DNA from: an uncultured Eudoraea sp.
GTDB lineage: Bacteria > Bacteroidota > Bacteroidia > Flavobacteriales > Flavobacteriaceae
Length of the DNA stretch: 64,000 nucleotides
Reading direction: 5' to 3'
Assembly (NCBI RefSeq): GCF_947258525.1
Contig: NZ_CAMYIP010000018.1
Coordinates: 1 to 64,000, forward strand
Shown here piece by piece: positions 30,938 to 41,620 of the stretch. Below the pieces are notes generated by a model, which was not told the origin of the DNA, did no database searches, and saw only the letters and a list, made by a program, of their open reading frames with translations. A program made the position numbers and the translations under genes. The first letter of the stretch is position 1. Each line of letters begins with the position of its first letter.

Positions 30938-32944
30938 ATGTTGGAAAATAATGATCATAAACTACAGGAGTCTGTAGAGGGAGAAAATAATTCAGAAACT
31001 ACTGAATCTAAACAGGAATCAGAGAAAAGCACTGAAGTAGAAAAAAAATCTCAGGAATTAGTTGCAGGCGATAAGTCGGAAAAGGTTGAAGAGGACATTC
31101 ATGAAGAAATAAATGAATCTAACGCAGAAGATGCAGAAGATAAGGACAATAATCGGAGGCACCATATACCCATGCTGGACTACCATTCCATGTCTATGGA
31201 GAATTTGGTTGGAGAATTGCAAAAGTTGGTTAGAAATGAGAAAGTACAGGCCATTAAAAAACATGTCGACGGCATAAAACATGAATTTGACTTAAAATTT
31301 CAAGATTTTTTAGAACTTAAAAAGGAAGATTTCATAAGTAAAGGTGGCAATGAAATTGACTTCAGATATAATTCTGTAACCAAACGGCAATTCAATGAGG
31401 TATATTCTGAATATCGGGAAAAAAGAAATGCATACTACAAGAATCTTGAACAGAATCTAAACGAAAACCTTGCAAAAAGACTGGAAATTATTGAGGAACT
31501 TAAAGGGCTCGTCAATGTTGAAGAAGATATAAATACCACTTATAAAAATTTCAAAGACATTCTGGAAAGATGGCGAAATGCAGGACCAATTCCAAGGAAT
31601 AAATACAATGATGTATGGAGGACATACCATCATCATGTTGAAATTTTTTATGACTTTTTACACCTTAACAGGGAACTACGGGATCTGGATTTTAAACATA
31701 ATTTGGAGGAGAAGTTGAAACTAGTTGAATCTGCAGAAGCCTTGCTGGAGGAAGAGGACCTCAATAAAGCATTTAGGGAATTACAAACGCTACATAAGGT
31801 TTGGAAAGAAGATATAGGGCCTGTTGACAGGGAACATAGGGAAGAAATTTGGAAACGCTTTAGTAATGCTACCAAAGCAATGCACCAAAGGAGGCAGGAT
31901 TATTTTAAGGATCTTGACAAGGTATATGAGCAAAACTTAGAAAAGAAAAAAAGTATTATTCAAAAGATTGTTGAAATAGGTGCGCATGTTGCCAGCAATC
32001 ATAAAGACCTTCAAAAGCAAATAAGAGACTTAGAGGCGCAGCGAGATGCTTTCTTTAAGGCAGGGAAAGTACCTCAAAATGTAAATGAACAAACCTGGGC
32101 GGAATTTAAAGAAGCCGTCAGAGTATTTAACAGAAATAAAAACGCCTACTACAAAAAACTTAAAAAAGATCAGCAGGAAAATCTTGATAAGAAAAGAGAG
32201 CTACTTCGTATAGCAGAATCTTTAAAAGATAGTGAAGAGTGGGATACAACGACTTCCGAACTGAAAAGAATACAAAGAGAATGGAAAGCAATTGGGCATG
32301 TTCCCCGAAAGTATTCTGATAAGATATGGAATGATTTTAAAAATGCATGTAATCATTATTTTGACAGATTACACGCCTTAAAAAATAAAGCTCACACTGA
32401 AGAATCTGCCAATTTTGATAAGAAACTAGCCTGCCTGGAAAAACTAAAAGCATTTCAAATAAGCGGTGATAAAGAGAAAGACTTGGCTACCCTGAAATCC
32501 TTTATTGATGAATGGAAAAACTACGGCCGGGTTCCATTTAACAAAAAGAATATAAATGTTAAGTTTAATACTATTCTTGATGCCATACTTAAAAAACTTG
32601 GGGTTAGCAAGCAAGAATCGGAGCTTATGAAATATGGAGACAAGCTTAAAAAACTTGCTAATGCCGATAATGATAGGGCTTTGCTCAATGAGCGAACTTT
32701 TATCCGCAGAAAGATAGATGAAAGCTTAAGCGAAATTCGCCAATTAGAAAATAATTTACAATTCTTCTCAGACACTTCCGGTGACAATCCTCTGGTTAAA
32801 GATGTTGTAAAGAACATAGATCGTCATAAAGAAACTTTGGTTACATGGAAAGCAAAGTTGAAAAATCTGAACATTTTGCAACACAATCTTAACAAAGAAG
32901 AAATTCAAACAGAAGAAGAAACCGACAGTTCAGAAGACGACTAG
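30938..32944 (+). CDS. DUF349 domain protein
   Basis: Repeated W-centred DUF349 units (DILERWRNAGPIPRNKYNDVWRTYHHHVEIFYDF; LHKVWKEDIGPVDREHREEIWKRFSNATKAMHQRR; IQREWKAIGHVPRKYSDKIWNDFKNACNHYFDRL); start after 30869 chosen by eye. Confidence 0.88.
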   Translation: MLENNDHKLQESVEGENNSETTESKQESEKSTEVEKKSQELVAGDKSEKVEEDIHEEINESNAEDAEDKDNNRRHHIPMLDYHSMSMENLVGELQKLVRNEKVQAIKKHVDGIKHEFDLKFQDFLELKKEDFISKGGNEIDFRYNSVTKRQFNEVYSEYREKRNAYYKNLEQNLNENLAKRLEIIEELKGLVNVEEDINTTYKNFKDILERWRNAGPIPRNKYNDVWRTYHHHVEIFYDFLHLNRELRDLDFKHNLEEKLKLVESAEALLEEEDLNKAFRELQTLHKVWKEDIGPVDREHREEIWKRFSNATKAMHQRRQDYFKDLDKVYEQNLEKKKSIIQKIVEIGAHVASNHKDLQKQIRDLEAQRDAFFKAGKVPQNVNEQTWAEFKEAVRVFNRNKNAYYKKLKKDQQENLDKKRELLRIAESLKDSEEWDTTTSELKRIQREWKAIGHVPRKYSDKIWNDFKNACNHYFDRLHALKNKAHTEESANFDKKLACLEKLKAFQISGDKEKDLATLKSFIDEWKNYGRVPFNKKNINVKFNTILDAILKKLGVSKQESELMKYGDKLKKLANADNDRALLNERTFIRRKIDESLSEIRQLENNLQFFSDTSGDNPLVKDVVKNIDRHKETLVTWKAKLKNLNILQHNLNKEEIQTEEETDSSEDD

Positions 32945-33054
32945 GAAATTTATACAAAACATCTAGTTCGTTAATTGACTTAATTATTAGCAAAAAATTG
33001 ATAGAAAATTAATTAAATGAAATGCATTATCCTGCTTATTGGATAAACTACTCC

Positions 33055-33642
33055 TTAAAGAAGCTCCTTTATTTTTATATTTCTAAATTTAATTCTACCA
33101 GGTCCGGCAGCCTGGAGCCCTATATAACCTTCAGATAAATCATCGTCGTAAATATCTGCTGTTAGTTTCCCGTTTATCCACGTTCGAAAATGATTGCCTT
33201 CGCAGCTTATTTTATAGCTATTCCACCTTCCTATAGTTTCAACATTTGCCAAAGGTTTTGCTCTGGTAACTATAGATCCTGTTCTTGATTCCTGGTCCGG
33301 GTGGTAATCCCAAATATTCATCTCGTAACAATCTGTGTTTGAGATATCTTTATTTTTACATCTCACAAATACTCCGGAATTAATACCGGCATCCGGATAA
33401 AATTCGAGGGATAGAGTAAAATTTTGATATTTCTTATTTGTCATTACAAATCCCGATCCACCTAAAGAAGTTCCAATGAACTGATCGTCATCAAATTTCC
33501 AGCCAGCCCTTCCTTCCTGAAACCATTCTTTAGAATCTTCCTGGAAAATTGCTTTTTCGGAACTCTCCCCTGAGCCGCAAGAATTAAACATCAGGAATAA
33601 ACAAAACAAACCTAAACTTGTAAACTTTTTAATCATAGTCAA
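33055..33642 (-). CDS. DUF1080 (3-keto-disaccharide hydrolase-like) lipoprotein
   Basis: Lipobox FNSC; FTLSLEFYPDAGINSGVFVRCKNKD, GRWNSYKISCEGNHFRTWINGKLTADI, GYIGLQAAGPGRIKFRNIKIKEL. Confidence 0.88.
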   Translation of the reverse strand: MTMIKKFTSLGLFCLFLMFNSCGSGESSEKAIFQEDSKEWFQEGRAGWKFDDDQFIGTSLGGSGFVMTNKKYQNFTLSLEFYPDAGINSGVFVRCKNKDISNTDCYEMNIWDYHPDQESRTGSIVTRAKPLANVETIGRWNSYKISCEGNHFRTWINGKLTADIYDDDLSEGYIGLQAAGPGRIKFRNIKIKELL

Positions 33643-33776
33643 TAGTATTAAGTTGACAAAATTATAAAATATTGGAATTAATCTTCAAATCATACAGGTT
33701 TAATCTTAGTATCGAAAATGGTATCCTTTAAACAATTCTCACTTAAAAAATATAATAATTCCCAATAAAAGATAAC

Positions 33777-35987
33777 CTATTTCACCAAATCAAACATCCG
33801 GGTATATTTAATAATTAAACTATTATTTAATGGATCATTGTCCTGTATATTATAATTATACACTACAAATAAACCTGTGTTTGCTCGTTGCAACCAGCCA
33901 AACCTAAAATTAAATGCCCAAAGTCTGTTTACTGTATTATTTTGTACAAGTCCCTGTAGCAATACATTTGATTTAAAGGCATAAGTTATTCTTGATTGAA
34001 AAACATTTGCCGTAAAATCTCCTCCGGGAAGTTCAAATTTGTTATACTGATAAGAAAGACCTGCATTAAATTTTTCACCAGCTCTAAATTGTAGAGTAGC
34101 GGTATTTAGGTATCGCGTACCACCAAAAGAACCTCCAAATACAGACCTTATATTTACAGAAACTGGTTTGGAAGCATTTGTAAAAAATATCAGCTGCCCT
34201 TCCGCATGTTTATAAGTTCCAGGCTCCACAATAACCCCTTCAGAAATCTCAAAGGGTTCTAGAAGACCCTCTGTGGTAAGGTTAATACCTGTATGTATTT
34301 CAGTGCCGCTTTTAAACTCCCAGTGATTATCCATATGCAAAAATCCGGTTTCCTGAAATCCATTAAAATTCCAATATCCCCTATAAGAAACATGTGGTCT
34401 ATATTCTAAGATTTTTGAATTTTCATTTTTAGGCCTCAGATGATAGAGCACTAGGCCCTCCGGTTTTCGGAATGCTGAACGCAAAAGAAACCCTACTTCC
34501 GGATTAAACCCCTGCCCCACTTCTGTATAAGCGGCTCTCATTTCCCAATTATCCCAATTATAGTCTGCCTGGAGTTTAAAAGCGTGTTCATTGATGGTGT
34601 CATATGACCCTGAAGTCTGAGCATAAAAACCCGATAATCTTGCTTTTTTGCCTAGTCCCAGTTTTCCATCTAAAGAATAGGTTCGGTTGTAGTCATCTTT
34701 GGATTCCAGACCTGAACGATTAACAAAAATTCCACCTAAAGCCGTTCTTCCTTTAAATTCATGGTTAACCCTGGCAACACTAAAATTATTTTTTTCTATT
34801 CCTTCCTCGTTAACTGCATCAGTAAACATAGTAAGCAAACCAACATTGGTTCTGTTTAATTTACCCGAAAGTCTTGCCCCACCTATAATTGGAACAATAC
34901 TTCCATCGTCTCCAATCCCTATTCGCCGACTAAAAAACAAGTCCACCTCACCCGGGCTTCCAACCGTGAATAACCCGGCATTTTCTAAAAAGAATGGTCG
35001 TTTTTCCGGAAAAAATAGATTAAACCTATCCAGGTTTACCTGCTGATCATCCACCTCAACCTGGGCAAAATCTGTATTATAAGTAAGATCAAGTGTGAGG
35101 CTTGGGGTAATACTGTATTTTATATCTCCACCTACTTCGGGTGTAACTTCAGATTCTAGCTCGCCGGAAGCATAGTCGTTATCTAACCTGCCTAAAACAT
35201 AGGGTATTAATTTAAGATTTCCCGGACTCCTTAATTCCAATCCGGTTAGCGTCCCTGCCATTGAAAGTCTGTACAATGTAAATCCGATTGGCATCTGTGC
35301 CCAATAGACAATTTCATTTGTCTTGCGAATATTTCTTCGAAAGTTTATTCCCCAGTCTTTCCCGGCCTGAAACCGAATTGTTCTCAAAGGAATGGCAAAT
35401 TCTGCACTCCAGCCATATTCTTTAACTTGTGCCTTTACCGTAAAAGAGGCATCCCAATTAAGGTTAAAACCACCAATAGTTCCTGACTGTTGCCTATTTA
35501 CATTTCGATTGCCCTGTCCTTCATTATCTACCTGGGCGTCATATTCAATTCCGAGGGAATTTGTTCCGAATACAAAACCATTCTGTCCATCTTTATAGGT
35601 GTCTAAAACAAAAATAAAAGCATCCGTATTATCCAAATTTGCATCTCTTCTCGGATCGGAGACTACCAGCTTATCAGGTTGCGAATCATAACAAATTACA
35701 GATAGGAAGAATGTTTCTGCGGTATACGCTATTCGAATCTCCGTTTTCTCAGATGCGGGCTTTCCAAAATTGGGTTGAACTTGATAAAAGTCGCCAAAGG
35801 GAGGTATTTGTTTCCATATCTCATCATCCATTACCTCACCATCTATAATTGGATTCACATTAATTGGAATAGCTCTGGTTTTGGGACGATCTTTAGTATC
35901 ATATGTAGACTCGGTAACCTGGCAATGTAGGAATGTTGTATTGCAAAAAATATATATGACAATGAATAAAATGTATCTTGCCCACAT
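33777..35987 (-). CDS. DUF5916 protein with N-terminal CBM9-like domain
   Basis: RAIPINVNPIIDGEVMDDEIWKQIPPFGDFYQVQPNFGKPASEKTEIRIAYTAETFFLSVICYDS; LDRFNLFFPEKRPFFLENAGLFTVG; FFSRRIG. Confidence 0.88.
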   Translation of the reverse strand: MWARYILFIVIYIFCNTTFLHCQVTESTYDTKDRPKTRAIPINVNPIIDGEVMDDEIWKQIPPFGDFYQVQPNFGKPASEKTEIRIAYTAETFFLSVICYDSQPDKLVVSDPRRDANLDNTDAFIFVLDTYKDGQNGFVFGTNSLGIEYDAQVDNEGQGNRNVNRQQSGTIGGFNLNWDASFTVKAQVKEYGWSAEFAIPLRTIRFQAGKDWGINFRRNIRKTNEIVYWAQMPIGFTLYRLSMAGTLTGLELRSPGNLKLIPYVLGRLDNDYASGELESEVTPEVGGDIKYSITPSLTLDLTYNTDFAQVEVDDQQVNLDRFNLFFPEKRPFFLENAGLFTVGSPGEVDLFFSRRIGIGDDGSIVPIIGGARLSGKLNRTNVGLLTMFTDAVNEEGIEKNNFSVARVNHEFKGRTALGGIFVNRSGLESKDDYNRTYSLDGKLGLGKKARLSGFYAQTSGSYDTINEHAFKLQADYNWDNWEMRAAYTEVGQGFNPEVGFLLRSAFRKPEGLVLYHLRPKNENSKILEYRPHVSYRGYWNFNGFQETGFLHMDNHWEFKSGTEIHTGINLTTEGLLEPFEISEGVIVEPGTYKHAEGQLIFFTNASKPVSVNIRSVFGGSFGGTRYLNTATLQFRAGEKFNAGLSYQYNKFELPGGDFTANVFQSRITYAFKSNVLLQGLVQNNTVNRLWAFNFRFGWLQRANTGLFVVYNYNIQDNDPLNNSLIIKYTRMFDLVK

Positions 35988-36157
35988 GAGTCGGTGGTTA
36001 GCTGGTAACTTAAAAGTACTATATTTTAGTAATTAAAAGGTCCCTGTTGTTAAGAAAAATTTGTTCTTCAGAAGTTTCTATTAAAGCATATAAACGCAGT
36101 AATTCCAAAGCAAACCAACTTAAAATATCTATATTTAAAGAGTATATAATATTGATC

Positions 36158-37396
36158 ATGAAAAAACTACTTTATTCTCGGTTTCCTTTACTGCTTCTTT
36201 TATTTTCATTTGTAATTACTAACGCTCAGAGTTCAACAGTCTCCGATGAAGTTATCTCAGGATTCTCAGAAATACGCCTTGATAGATATTCAAAATTCTT
36301 AAATACTGAAATAGAGGAAGGACGAATACCAGGCGCTGTTTCCTATATATATCGGAATGGGCAGCCAGTGCACAAACAGGCTTATGGATATAGCAGTTTG
36401 GAAGCGAAAGAACCCATGCAACAAGACAATATATTTCATATTATGTCTATGACCAAACCGATAATCTCTGCCGCCTTTTTAATGTTATATGAGGAAGGAC
36501 ATTTTTTCCTCTCAGACCCTGTTTCCAAATATTTGCCTCAGTTTAAAGATTTTAAGGTGGCCCTTGATGTAAATAGAGGATTAGATGGCGATACTGAACC
36601 TGCAAAATCGGAAATAACTATTCATCAATTGCTTACACACACAGCAGGATTTACTCATGGTATTGAGGGTACAACTTTGGATAATGAAATTGCACAGGCT
36701 ATTTATTTTGAGCCACAAAGCTCTATTGAAAGCAGGGTTAACACTCTCATAAGTTTACCCCTAATAGGACATCCTGGAGAGCAATGGCATTATAGCGCTT
36801 CCCCTGATGTTCTGTCCCTGCTAATTGAACACTTTTCCGGAATGACTACGGCCGAATTTCTGCAAATTAGAATTTTTGACCCTCTGAAAATGAACGATAC
36901 AGGATATAATATTCCTATTGATGACCAGTACCGATGGGTTCCTGTTCATAATATTAACGAAGAAGGAATATTAGTAAATTCTGAAGAACAACTCCCTATT
37001 GAGGGAAATATGGTATATGGGGGAACTCACGGACTTTTTTCTACCGCAGATGACTACATGAAATTTTGTCTGATGATGCTCAACGGTGGAAAGGCTAATG
37101 GCAAACAATTATTAAGCCCCAAGACAATAGAAATAATGACCATGAACCAGGTAGGAGACTTATATTATGGACAAGGGTTCGGTCTTGGTTTTGGAGTAAC
37201 CACAGATGTGGCTAATAGTAAAGCGCTTGGTTCCAAAGGAGCTTTTTACTGGAGTGGTGCCTATAGCACTTACTTTTTTATAGATCCAACAGAAGATTTA
37301 ATAGCCATCTTAATGACCCAGGTACAGCCATATAGTAACTACTATGGCAGAAAATTTCCGCAATTTGTTTATCAGGCCCTGGTAGATAAAAACTAA
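36158..37396 (+). CDS. Serine hydrolase (class C beta-lactamase/penicillin-binding-like)
   Basis: Start moved from 36047 to MKKLLYSRFPLLLLLFSF signal peptide; IFHIMSMTKPIISAAFLML (SxxK), HYSASPDVL (YxA/S), HTAGFTHG. Confidence 0.88.
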   Translation: MKKLLYSRFPLLLLLFSFVITNAQSSTVSDEVISGFSEIRLDRYSKFLNTEIEEGRIPGAVSYIYRNGQPVHKQAYGYSSLEAKEPMQQDNIFHIMSMTKPIISAAFLMLYEEGHFFLSDPVSKYLPQFKDFKVALDVNRGLDGDTEPAKSEITIHQLLTHTAGFTHGIEGTTLDNEIAQAIYFEPQSSIESRVNTLISLPLIGHPGEQWHYSASPDVLSLLIEHFSGMTTAEFLQIRIFDPLKMNDTGYNIPIDDQYRWVPVHNINEEGILVNSEEQLPIEGNMVYGGTHGLFSTADDYMKFCLMMLNGGKANGKQLLSPKTIEIMTMNQVGDLYYGQGFGLGFGVTTDVANSKALGSKGAFYWSGAYSTYFFIDPTEDLIAILMTQVQPYSNYYGRKFPQFVYQALVDKN

Positions 37397-37427
37397 GCTA
37401 AGTTCTATAACATTAAATAATAGATTT

Positions 37428-38303
37428 ATGAAAAATTTGCTCATAGTACTGTTTTGTTTTTTACATATTGGAGTTGCCTTTTCTCAAGAAATTATTGAGT
37501 TGCCCTACAATGAAGACGGACAAATTAAATGGATTGGAGATGAAAAGGAATATTTTTCAGAGATCTGGCAGACACAAGTTGTAACCAATGTATCCATTCC
37601 AACTATGCAAGTTTTCAAACCTGATGCCACTAAATCAAATGGTACATCTGTAATAATTGCTCCTGGTGGAGCCCTTTATGCATTAAGCATTAATAGCGAA
37701 GGTAATGATGTTGCCAAATGGCTTAACGAAAAAGGAATAACCGCCTTTGTATTAAAGTACAGGCTGGTACCTACAGGAGAGGACGGTGTACAGGAAGTAA
37801 TGCAAATTGGGGATAAAATTATGGAAAATGTAGCTCCGGTTTTGCCTTTGTCCGTACAGGATGGTATGGCTGCGGTTAGCTTTGTAAGAAAGAATGCAGA
37901 ATCCCTGGGTATAAATCCTCAAAAGATTGGTTTTATGGGATTTTCAGCAGGTGGAGCAGTAACAATGGGCGTAGGTTATAACTATTCTCAGGATAGCCGT
38001 CCGGATTTTCTCATACCTGTATACCCATGGACTTCGGCTATGCCAGTAAAGGAATGTCGCAGCGATGCACCGCCAATGCTTATTATCTGTTCAACAGATG
38101 ACCCATTGGGTTTAGCAAGTGGTAGTATTGAACTTTATTCTTCTTATCATAAAGCAGAAAAGAATATCGCCCTACATATGTACTCTAAAGGAGGACATGG
38201 CTTTGGGATGAGAAAACAAGGCTTACCCTCGGATACCTGGATTTCAAGATTCTACGATTGGGCTTTAGCAGAGGGAATTATCGACACTAAAATTTCGGAA
38301 TAA
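37428..38303 (+). CDS. Secreted alpha/beta hydrolase
   Basis: VIIAPGGALYALSINSEGNDVAKWLNEKGITAFVLKYRL, IGFMGFSAGGAVTMG, SKGGHGFGM. Confidence 0.9.
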   Translation: MKNLLIVLFCFLHIGVAFSQEIIELPYNEDGQIKWIGDEKEYFSEIWQTQVVTNVSIPTMQVFKPDATKSNGTSVIIAPGGALYALSINSEGNDVAKWLNEKGITAFVLKYRLVPTGEDGVQEVMQIGDKIMENVAPVLPLSVQDGMAAVSFVRKNAESLGINPQKIGFMGFSAGGAVTMGVGYNYSQDSRPDFLIPVYPWTSAMPVKECRSDAPPMLIICSTDDPLGLASGSIELYSSYHKAEKNIALHMYSKGGHGFGMRKQGLPSDTWISRFYDWALAEGIIDTKISE

Positions 38304-38325
38304 TTGCAACTAAAATATTTAGGAA

Positions 38326-38826
38326 ATGGATATCATTAGTCATACACTTAACTGGTGTAAAGGTGAAATTTTTGAGGGCAAAATGAGTCTAATATTTGGA
38401 GTGTGTATCTTGTTAATAAGCATGGCCTATTTTAAATGGGCAAGTACACCAGGCGCAAGGGCAATGTTCATACCATTACTGACAATTGCCCTGCTTGCTA
38501 TTGGTGCGGGAATCTATCTCGTGAATACAAACCAAAAACGTATGCCCAGATATGAAATTCAGTTTAAGGAAAATCCACAACAGTTCATAAAAAGTGAGAA
38601 AAAGCGAACAGCGGCGTTTATAAAATGGTATCCGATTACACAAAAATTATTTTTTACTATTATGATCCTGGGCATGCTGTGTATGCTGTTGTCAAATGCC
38701 CCTAATATTAGGGCAATTGGAATTGCATTAATGCTTTTATCAGTTTATGTATTTGTACTGGACCATTTTTCTGAAGAAAGAGCTACTTTCTATTATTCGA
38801 AAATTGTTGAACTTTCCCCTAATTAA
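38326..38826 (+). CDS. Hypothetical membrane protein
   Basis: 166 aa with several hydrophobic segments; no family recognised. Confidence 0.7.
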   Translation: MDIISHTLNWCKGEIFEGKMSLIFGVCILLISMAYFKWASTPGARAMFIPLLTIALLAIGAGIYLVNTNQKRMPRYEIQFKENPQQFIKSEKKRTAAFIKWYPITQKLFFTIMILGMLCMLLSNAPNIRAIGIALMLLSVYVFVLDHFSEERATFYYSKIVELSPN

Positions 38827-38850
38827 AAGTATCTTGCTTTTTTTTACAAT

Positions 38851-39498
38851 ATGCAACTTTTCCTAATCCTTTTCTTTATACTGCTGAGCATTACTGCTGC
38901 AGGACAGGACGCTTCTCGTTTTCAGGAAGAAATTTTGGAAATTCAAAAAAAATATGATACGTTGTGGGACAATTCTAAAGAGACCATTGTCTTTACAGGT
39001 AGCTCTAGCATTAGATTATGGAAAGATCTTCATGAATCTTTTCCTAAACACCAAATAGTAAATTCAGGTTTTGGCGGCTCTCAGGCCTCTGATTTACTGG
39101 CATATACAAATGAATTGATACTGCAATATAATCCAGGGAAAGTATTTATATATGAGGGTGATAATGATATAAATGATAATAAAAGACCTAAGGAAGTTAT
39201 TTCCGTATTTAAAGAAATTATATCAAAAATTAAAGATGCAAAGCCCGAAACCCTGATTGTAATTATTTCGGCTAAGCCTAGTTTGGCACGCTGGCATCTA
39301 AAAAGAAAATACAAAAGCATTAATCGCAGGTTTAATCGATTATGTAAAAAAGAGCCGTACCTGGACTACGCCAATATTTGGAATATCATGCTCGATAAAA
39401 AGAAATTAAGGCAAGATATTTTCATTGAGGATGGTCTGCACCTAAATTCGAAAGGTTATGAATTATGGGATCAAATAATAAGTAATTATATTCAATAA
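38851..39498 (+). CDS. SGNH/GDSL hydrolase
   Basis: IVFTGSSSIRLWKDL, NSGFGGSQASDLL, EGDNDIND, EDGLHLNSKGYELW. Confidence 0.9.
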   Translation: MQLFLILFFILLSITAAGQDASRFQEEILEIQKKYDTLWDNSKETIVFTGSSSIRLWKDLHESFPKHQIVNSGFGGSQASDLLAYTNELILQYNPGKVFIYEGDNDINDNKRPKEVISVFKEIISKIKDAKPETLIVIISAKPSLARWHLKRKYKSINRRFNRLCKKEPYLDYANIWNIMLDKKKLRQDIFIEDGLHLNSKGYELWDQIISNYIQ

Positions 39499-39509
39499 AA
39501 ATTAGAATA

Positions 39510-41126
39510 ATGATAAAATCAACTCTCTTTAAATCGTTCGTTTTACTTCTTTTAATGATTTCCTTTTTTGCATGCCAGGAGAATAAAATGAAAGAAATAA
39601 ATTTTCCTCCAACAGATCTGAGTTCAGAAAATTTAATCCCAAAACCACTTAAAATTATTCCTACTAATAATGCGTTTGGATTGGATCACACAACGGCGAT
39701 TTATACATCTCAATCCGATAAAAGTTTTGAGGAGGTAGGTTCATTTCTTGCAGATAAAATAAAATCAAAAACAAATTTAAGGCTGGCAGTAAATGCGGCA
39801 GATGCCGGGAAGGTAAACAGAATGATCTTTATAAACCAATCTGATAGTGACGAAATTGAGGGCCCGGAAGCATACCAATTATATATTTCCAAAGATTCAA
39901 TAATAGTTAATGCAAAAACATCTGAAGGCGCATTTCGAGGAATACAGACACTTAGACAGCTTATACCCGAAACCAGTAATGATACACTTACAGAAATGCC
40001 ATTATGGCCTATTCCCACGGGAAAAATCATAGATAAACCTGGTTTTGAGTACCGAGGTTCCATGATAGATGTTGCACGTCATTTCTTCAGTGTTGATGAT
40101 ATTAAAAAATATATTGATGTTCTTGCATACTACAAGATTAATGTATTGCACCTCCATCTTACAGATGACCAGGGCTGGCGGATAGAAATCAAATCATGGC
40201 CTAAGTTAACTGAAGTTGGTGGTAGCACAGAAGTTGGTGGAGAAGCCGGCGGTTTTTTTACGCAGGAAGATTACAAAGATATTGTGGCTTATGCACAAGA
40301 AAGATACATGATGATAATTCCTGAAATTGATATGCCAGGACATACTAATGCGGCTTCGGTTTCTTATCCTATTCTAAATGGCAATGGAAAAACGCCAGAA
40401 TTGTATGAGGGTACAGCTGTTGGGTTTAGCACCTTTGATACCAGAAAGGATACCGTTTATTCTTTTGTTGATGATGTAATACGCGAGATTTCGGAGATTA
40501 CACCTGGCCCATATATCCATATTGGTGGGGATGAAAGCCATGTTACTAAAAAGAATGATTATATCTACTTTGTCAATAAAGTTGAAAAGATTGTACAGAA
40601 ATATGGTAAGCGAATGATAGGCTGGGACGAAGTGGCGACCGCCGATCTTGATAGTACTTCCATTGCTCAGTTTTGGGCCAGCCAGGAAAATGCTGAAGAA
40701 GCTGTTAAAAAAGGAATGAAAGTAATTCTTTCTCCTGCCACAAAGGCTTATTTAGATATGCAATATGACACTCTTTCTGAATATGGTCTACATTGGGCTG
40801 CCTATATCCCGGTAGATACGGCTTATGTCTGGACTCCGGAGGGTTACGCAGGTATTCCGAGAGAAAGTATTTTAGGTGTTGAAGCACCCCTCTGGTCCGA
40901 AACAATTAGCAATATTAATGAATTGGAATATCTTGCATTTCCAAGGATTATTGGATATTCTGAATTGAGTTGGAGCACTGAAGAAAACCGAAACTGGGAT
41001 GACTTTAAGGTGCGACTCGCAAACCAGGCACCTTATTTAGACCGAATGAATGTAAAGTATTATCCTTCCAAACTAATCGATTGGAAGAAAAGTAAATTTA
41101 CATATAAGACGATCGAGAAAGACTAG
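39510..41126 (+). CDS. GH20 beta-N-acetylhexosaminidase lipoprotein
   Basis: Lipobox FFAC; GSMIDVARHFFSVDDIKKYIDVLAYYKINVLHLHLTDDQGWRIEIKSWPKLTEVG, IIPEIDMPGHTNAA, IHIGGDESH. Confidence 0.93.
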   Translation: MIKSTLFKSFVLLLLMISFFACQENKMKEINFPPTDLSSENLIPKPLKIIPTNNAFGLDHTTAIYTSQSDKSFEEVGSFLADKIKSKTNLRLAVNAADAGKVNRMIFINQSDSDEIEGPEAYQLYISKDSIIVNAKTSEGAFRGIQTLRQLIPETSNDTLTEMPLWPIPTGKIIDKPGFEYRGSMIDVARHFFSVDDIKKYIDVLAYYKINVLHLHLTDDQGWRIEIKSWPKLTEVGGSTEVGGEAGGFFTQEDYKDIVAYAQERYMMIIPEIDMPGHTNAASVSYPILNGNGKTPELYEGTAVGFSTFDTRKDTVYSFVDDVIREISEITPGPYIHIGGDESHVTKKNDYIYFVNKVEKIVQKYGKRMIGWDEVATADLDSTSIAQFWASQENAEEAVKKGMKVILSPATKAYLDMQYDTLSEYGLHWAAYIPVDTAYVWTPEGYAGIPRESILGVEAPLWSETISNINELEYLAFPRIIGYSELSWSTEENRNWDDFKVRLANQAPYLDRMNVKYYPSKLIDWKKSKFTYKTIEKD

Positions 41127-41140
41127 TCTATTTAGGGTAT

Positions 41141-41569
41141 TTACTCCTTTTCATCTGCTGTACCGGATTCTTCTTCAGGTTCAGCGAAATCTGTTATTCC
41201 ATGATCATGTAAAATATTATACCACTGTATAACTTTCTTTATATCACTTACATAGACCTTATCTTCATCATAATTTGGAAGTACTTCAAAAAAATATTCT
41301 TCAAGACTTAATTTGTCATCTTTGTGCTTTACAGAGGTTTTGCCACCCTTTTCCTTGACTTGAATTTTTTCAAATACCGCTCTTAGCGGAAGTTCTTCCT
41401 CTAAAGTATAAATAGCGATTTCAGAAAGTACGCTTACATTACTACTCATACCCACAGTAACTTTTTTATTATCCAGAAGAGACTCGGCGACAAGTCCGGT
41501 TCTGGTTTGGGTAAGCAATTTGTAAAGACCCGGCCTTCCCCCTATTGATAGTATCTTATCTAAACTCAT
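41141..41569 (-). CDS. DUF5606 domain protein
   Basis: MSLDKILSIGGRPGLYKLLTQTRTGLVAESLLDNKKVTVGMSSNVSVLSEIAIYT, a recognisable Bacteroidota-conserved N-terminus. Confidence 0.8.
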   Translation of the reverse strand: MSLDKILSIGGRPGLYKLLTQTRTGLVAESLLDNKKVTVGMSSNVSVLSEIAIYTLEEELPLRAVFEKIQVKEKGGKTSVKHKDDKLSLEEYFFEVLPNYDEDKVYVSDIKKVIQWYNILHDHGITDFAEPEEESGTADEKE

Positions 41570-41620
41570 AAATATTATATAACATAAAGTAATAAACCCT
41601 ATGAAGTTAATCAGTTGTTT

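Noticed and set aside
34699-35046. 115-aa plus-strand ORF opposite the DUF5916 gene
   Set aside because: Antisense by-product of the DUF5916 reading frame
39710-40063. 117-aa antisense ORF within the GH20 gene
   Set aside because: Sense strand encodes GH20 catalytic motifs; the antisense has none
41108-41140. AGACTAGTCT palindrome between convergent GH20 and DUF5606 genes as a regulatory site
   Set aside because: Short palindrome with no T-run of note; expected by chance in AT-rich spacer DNA
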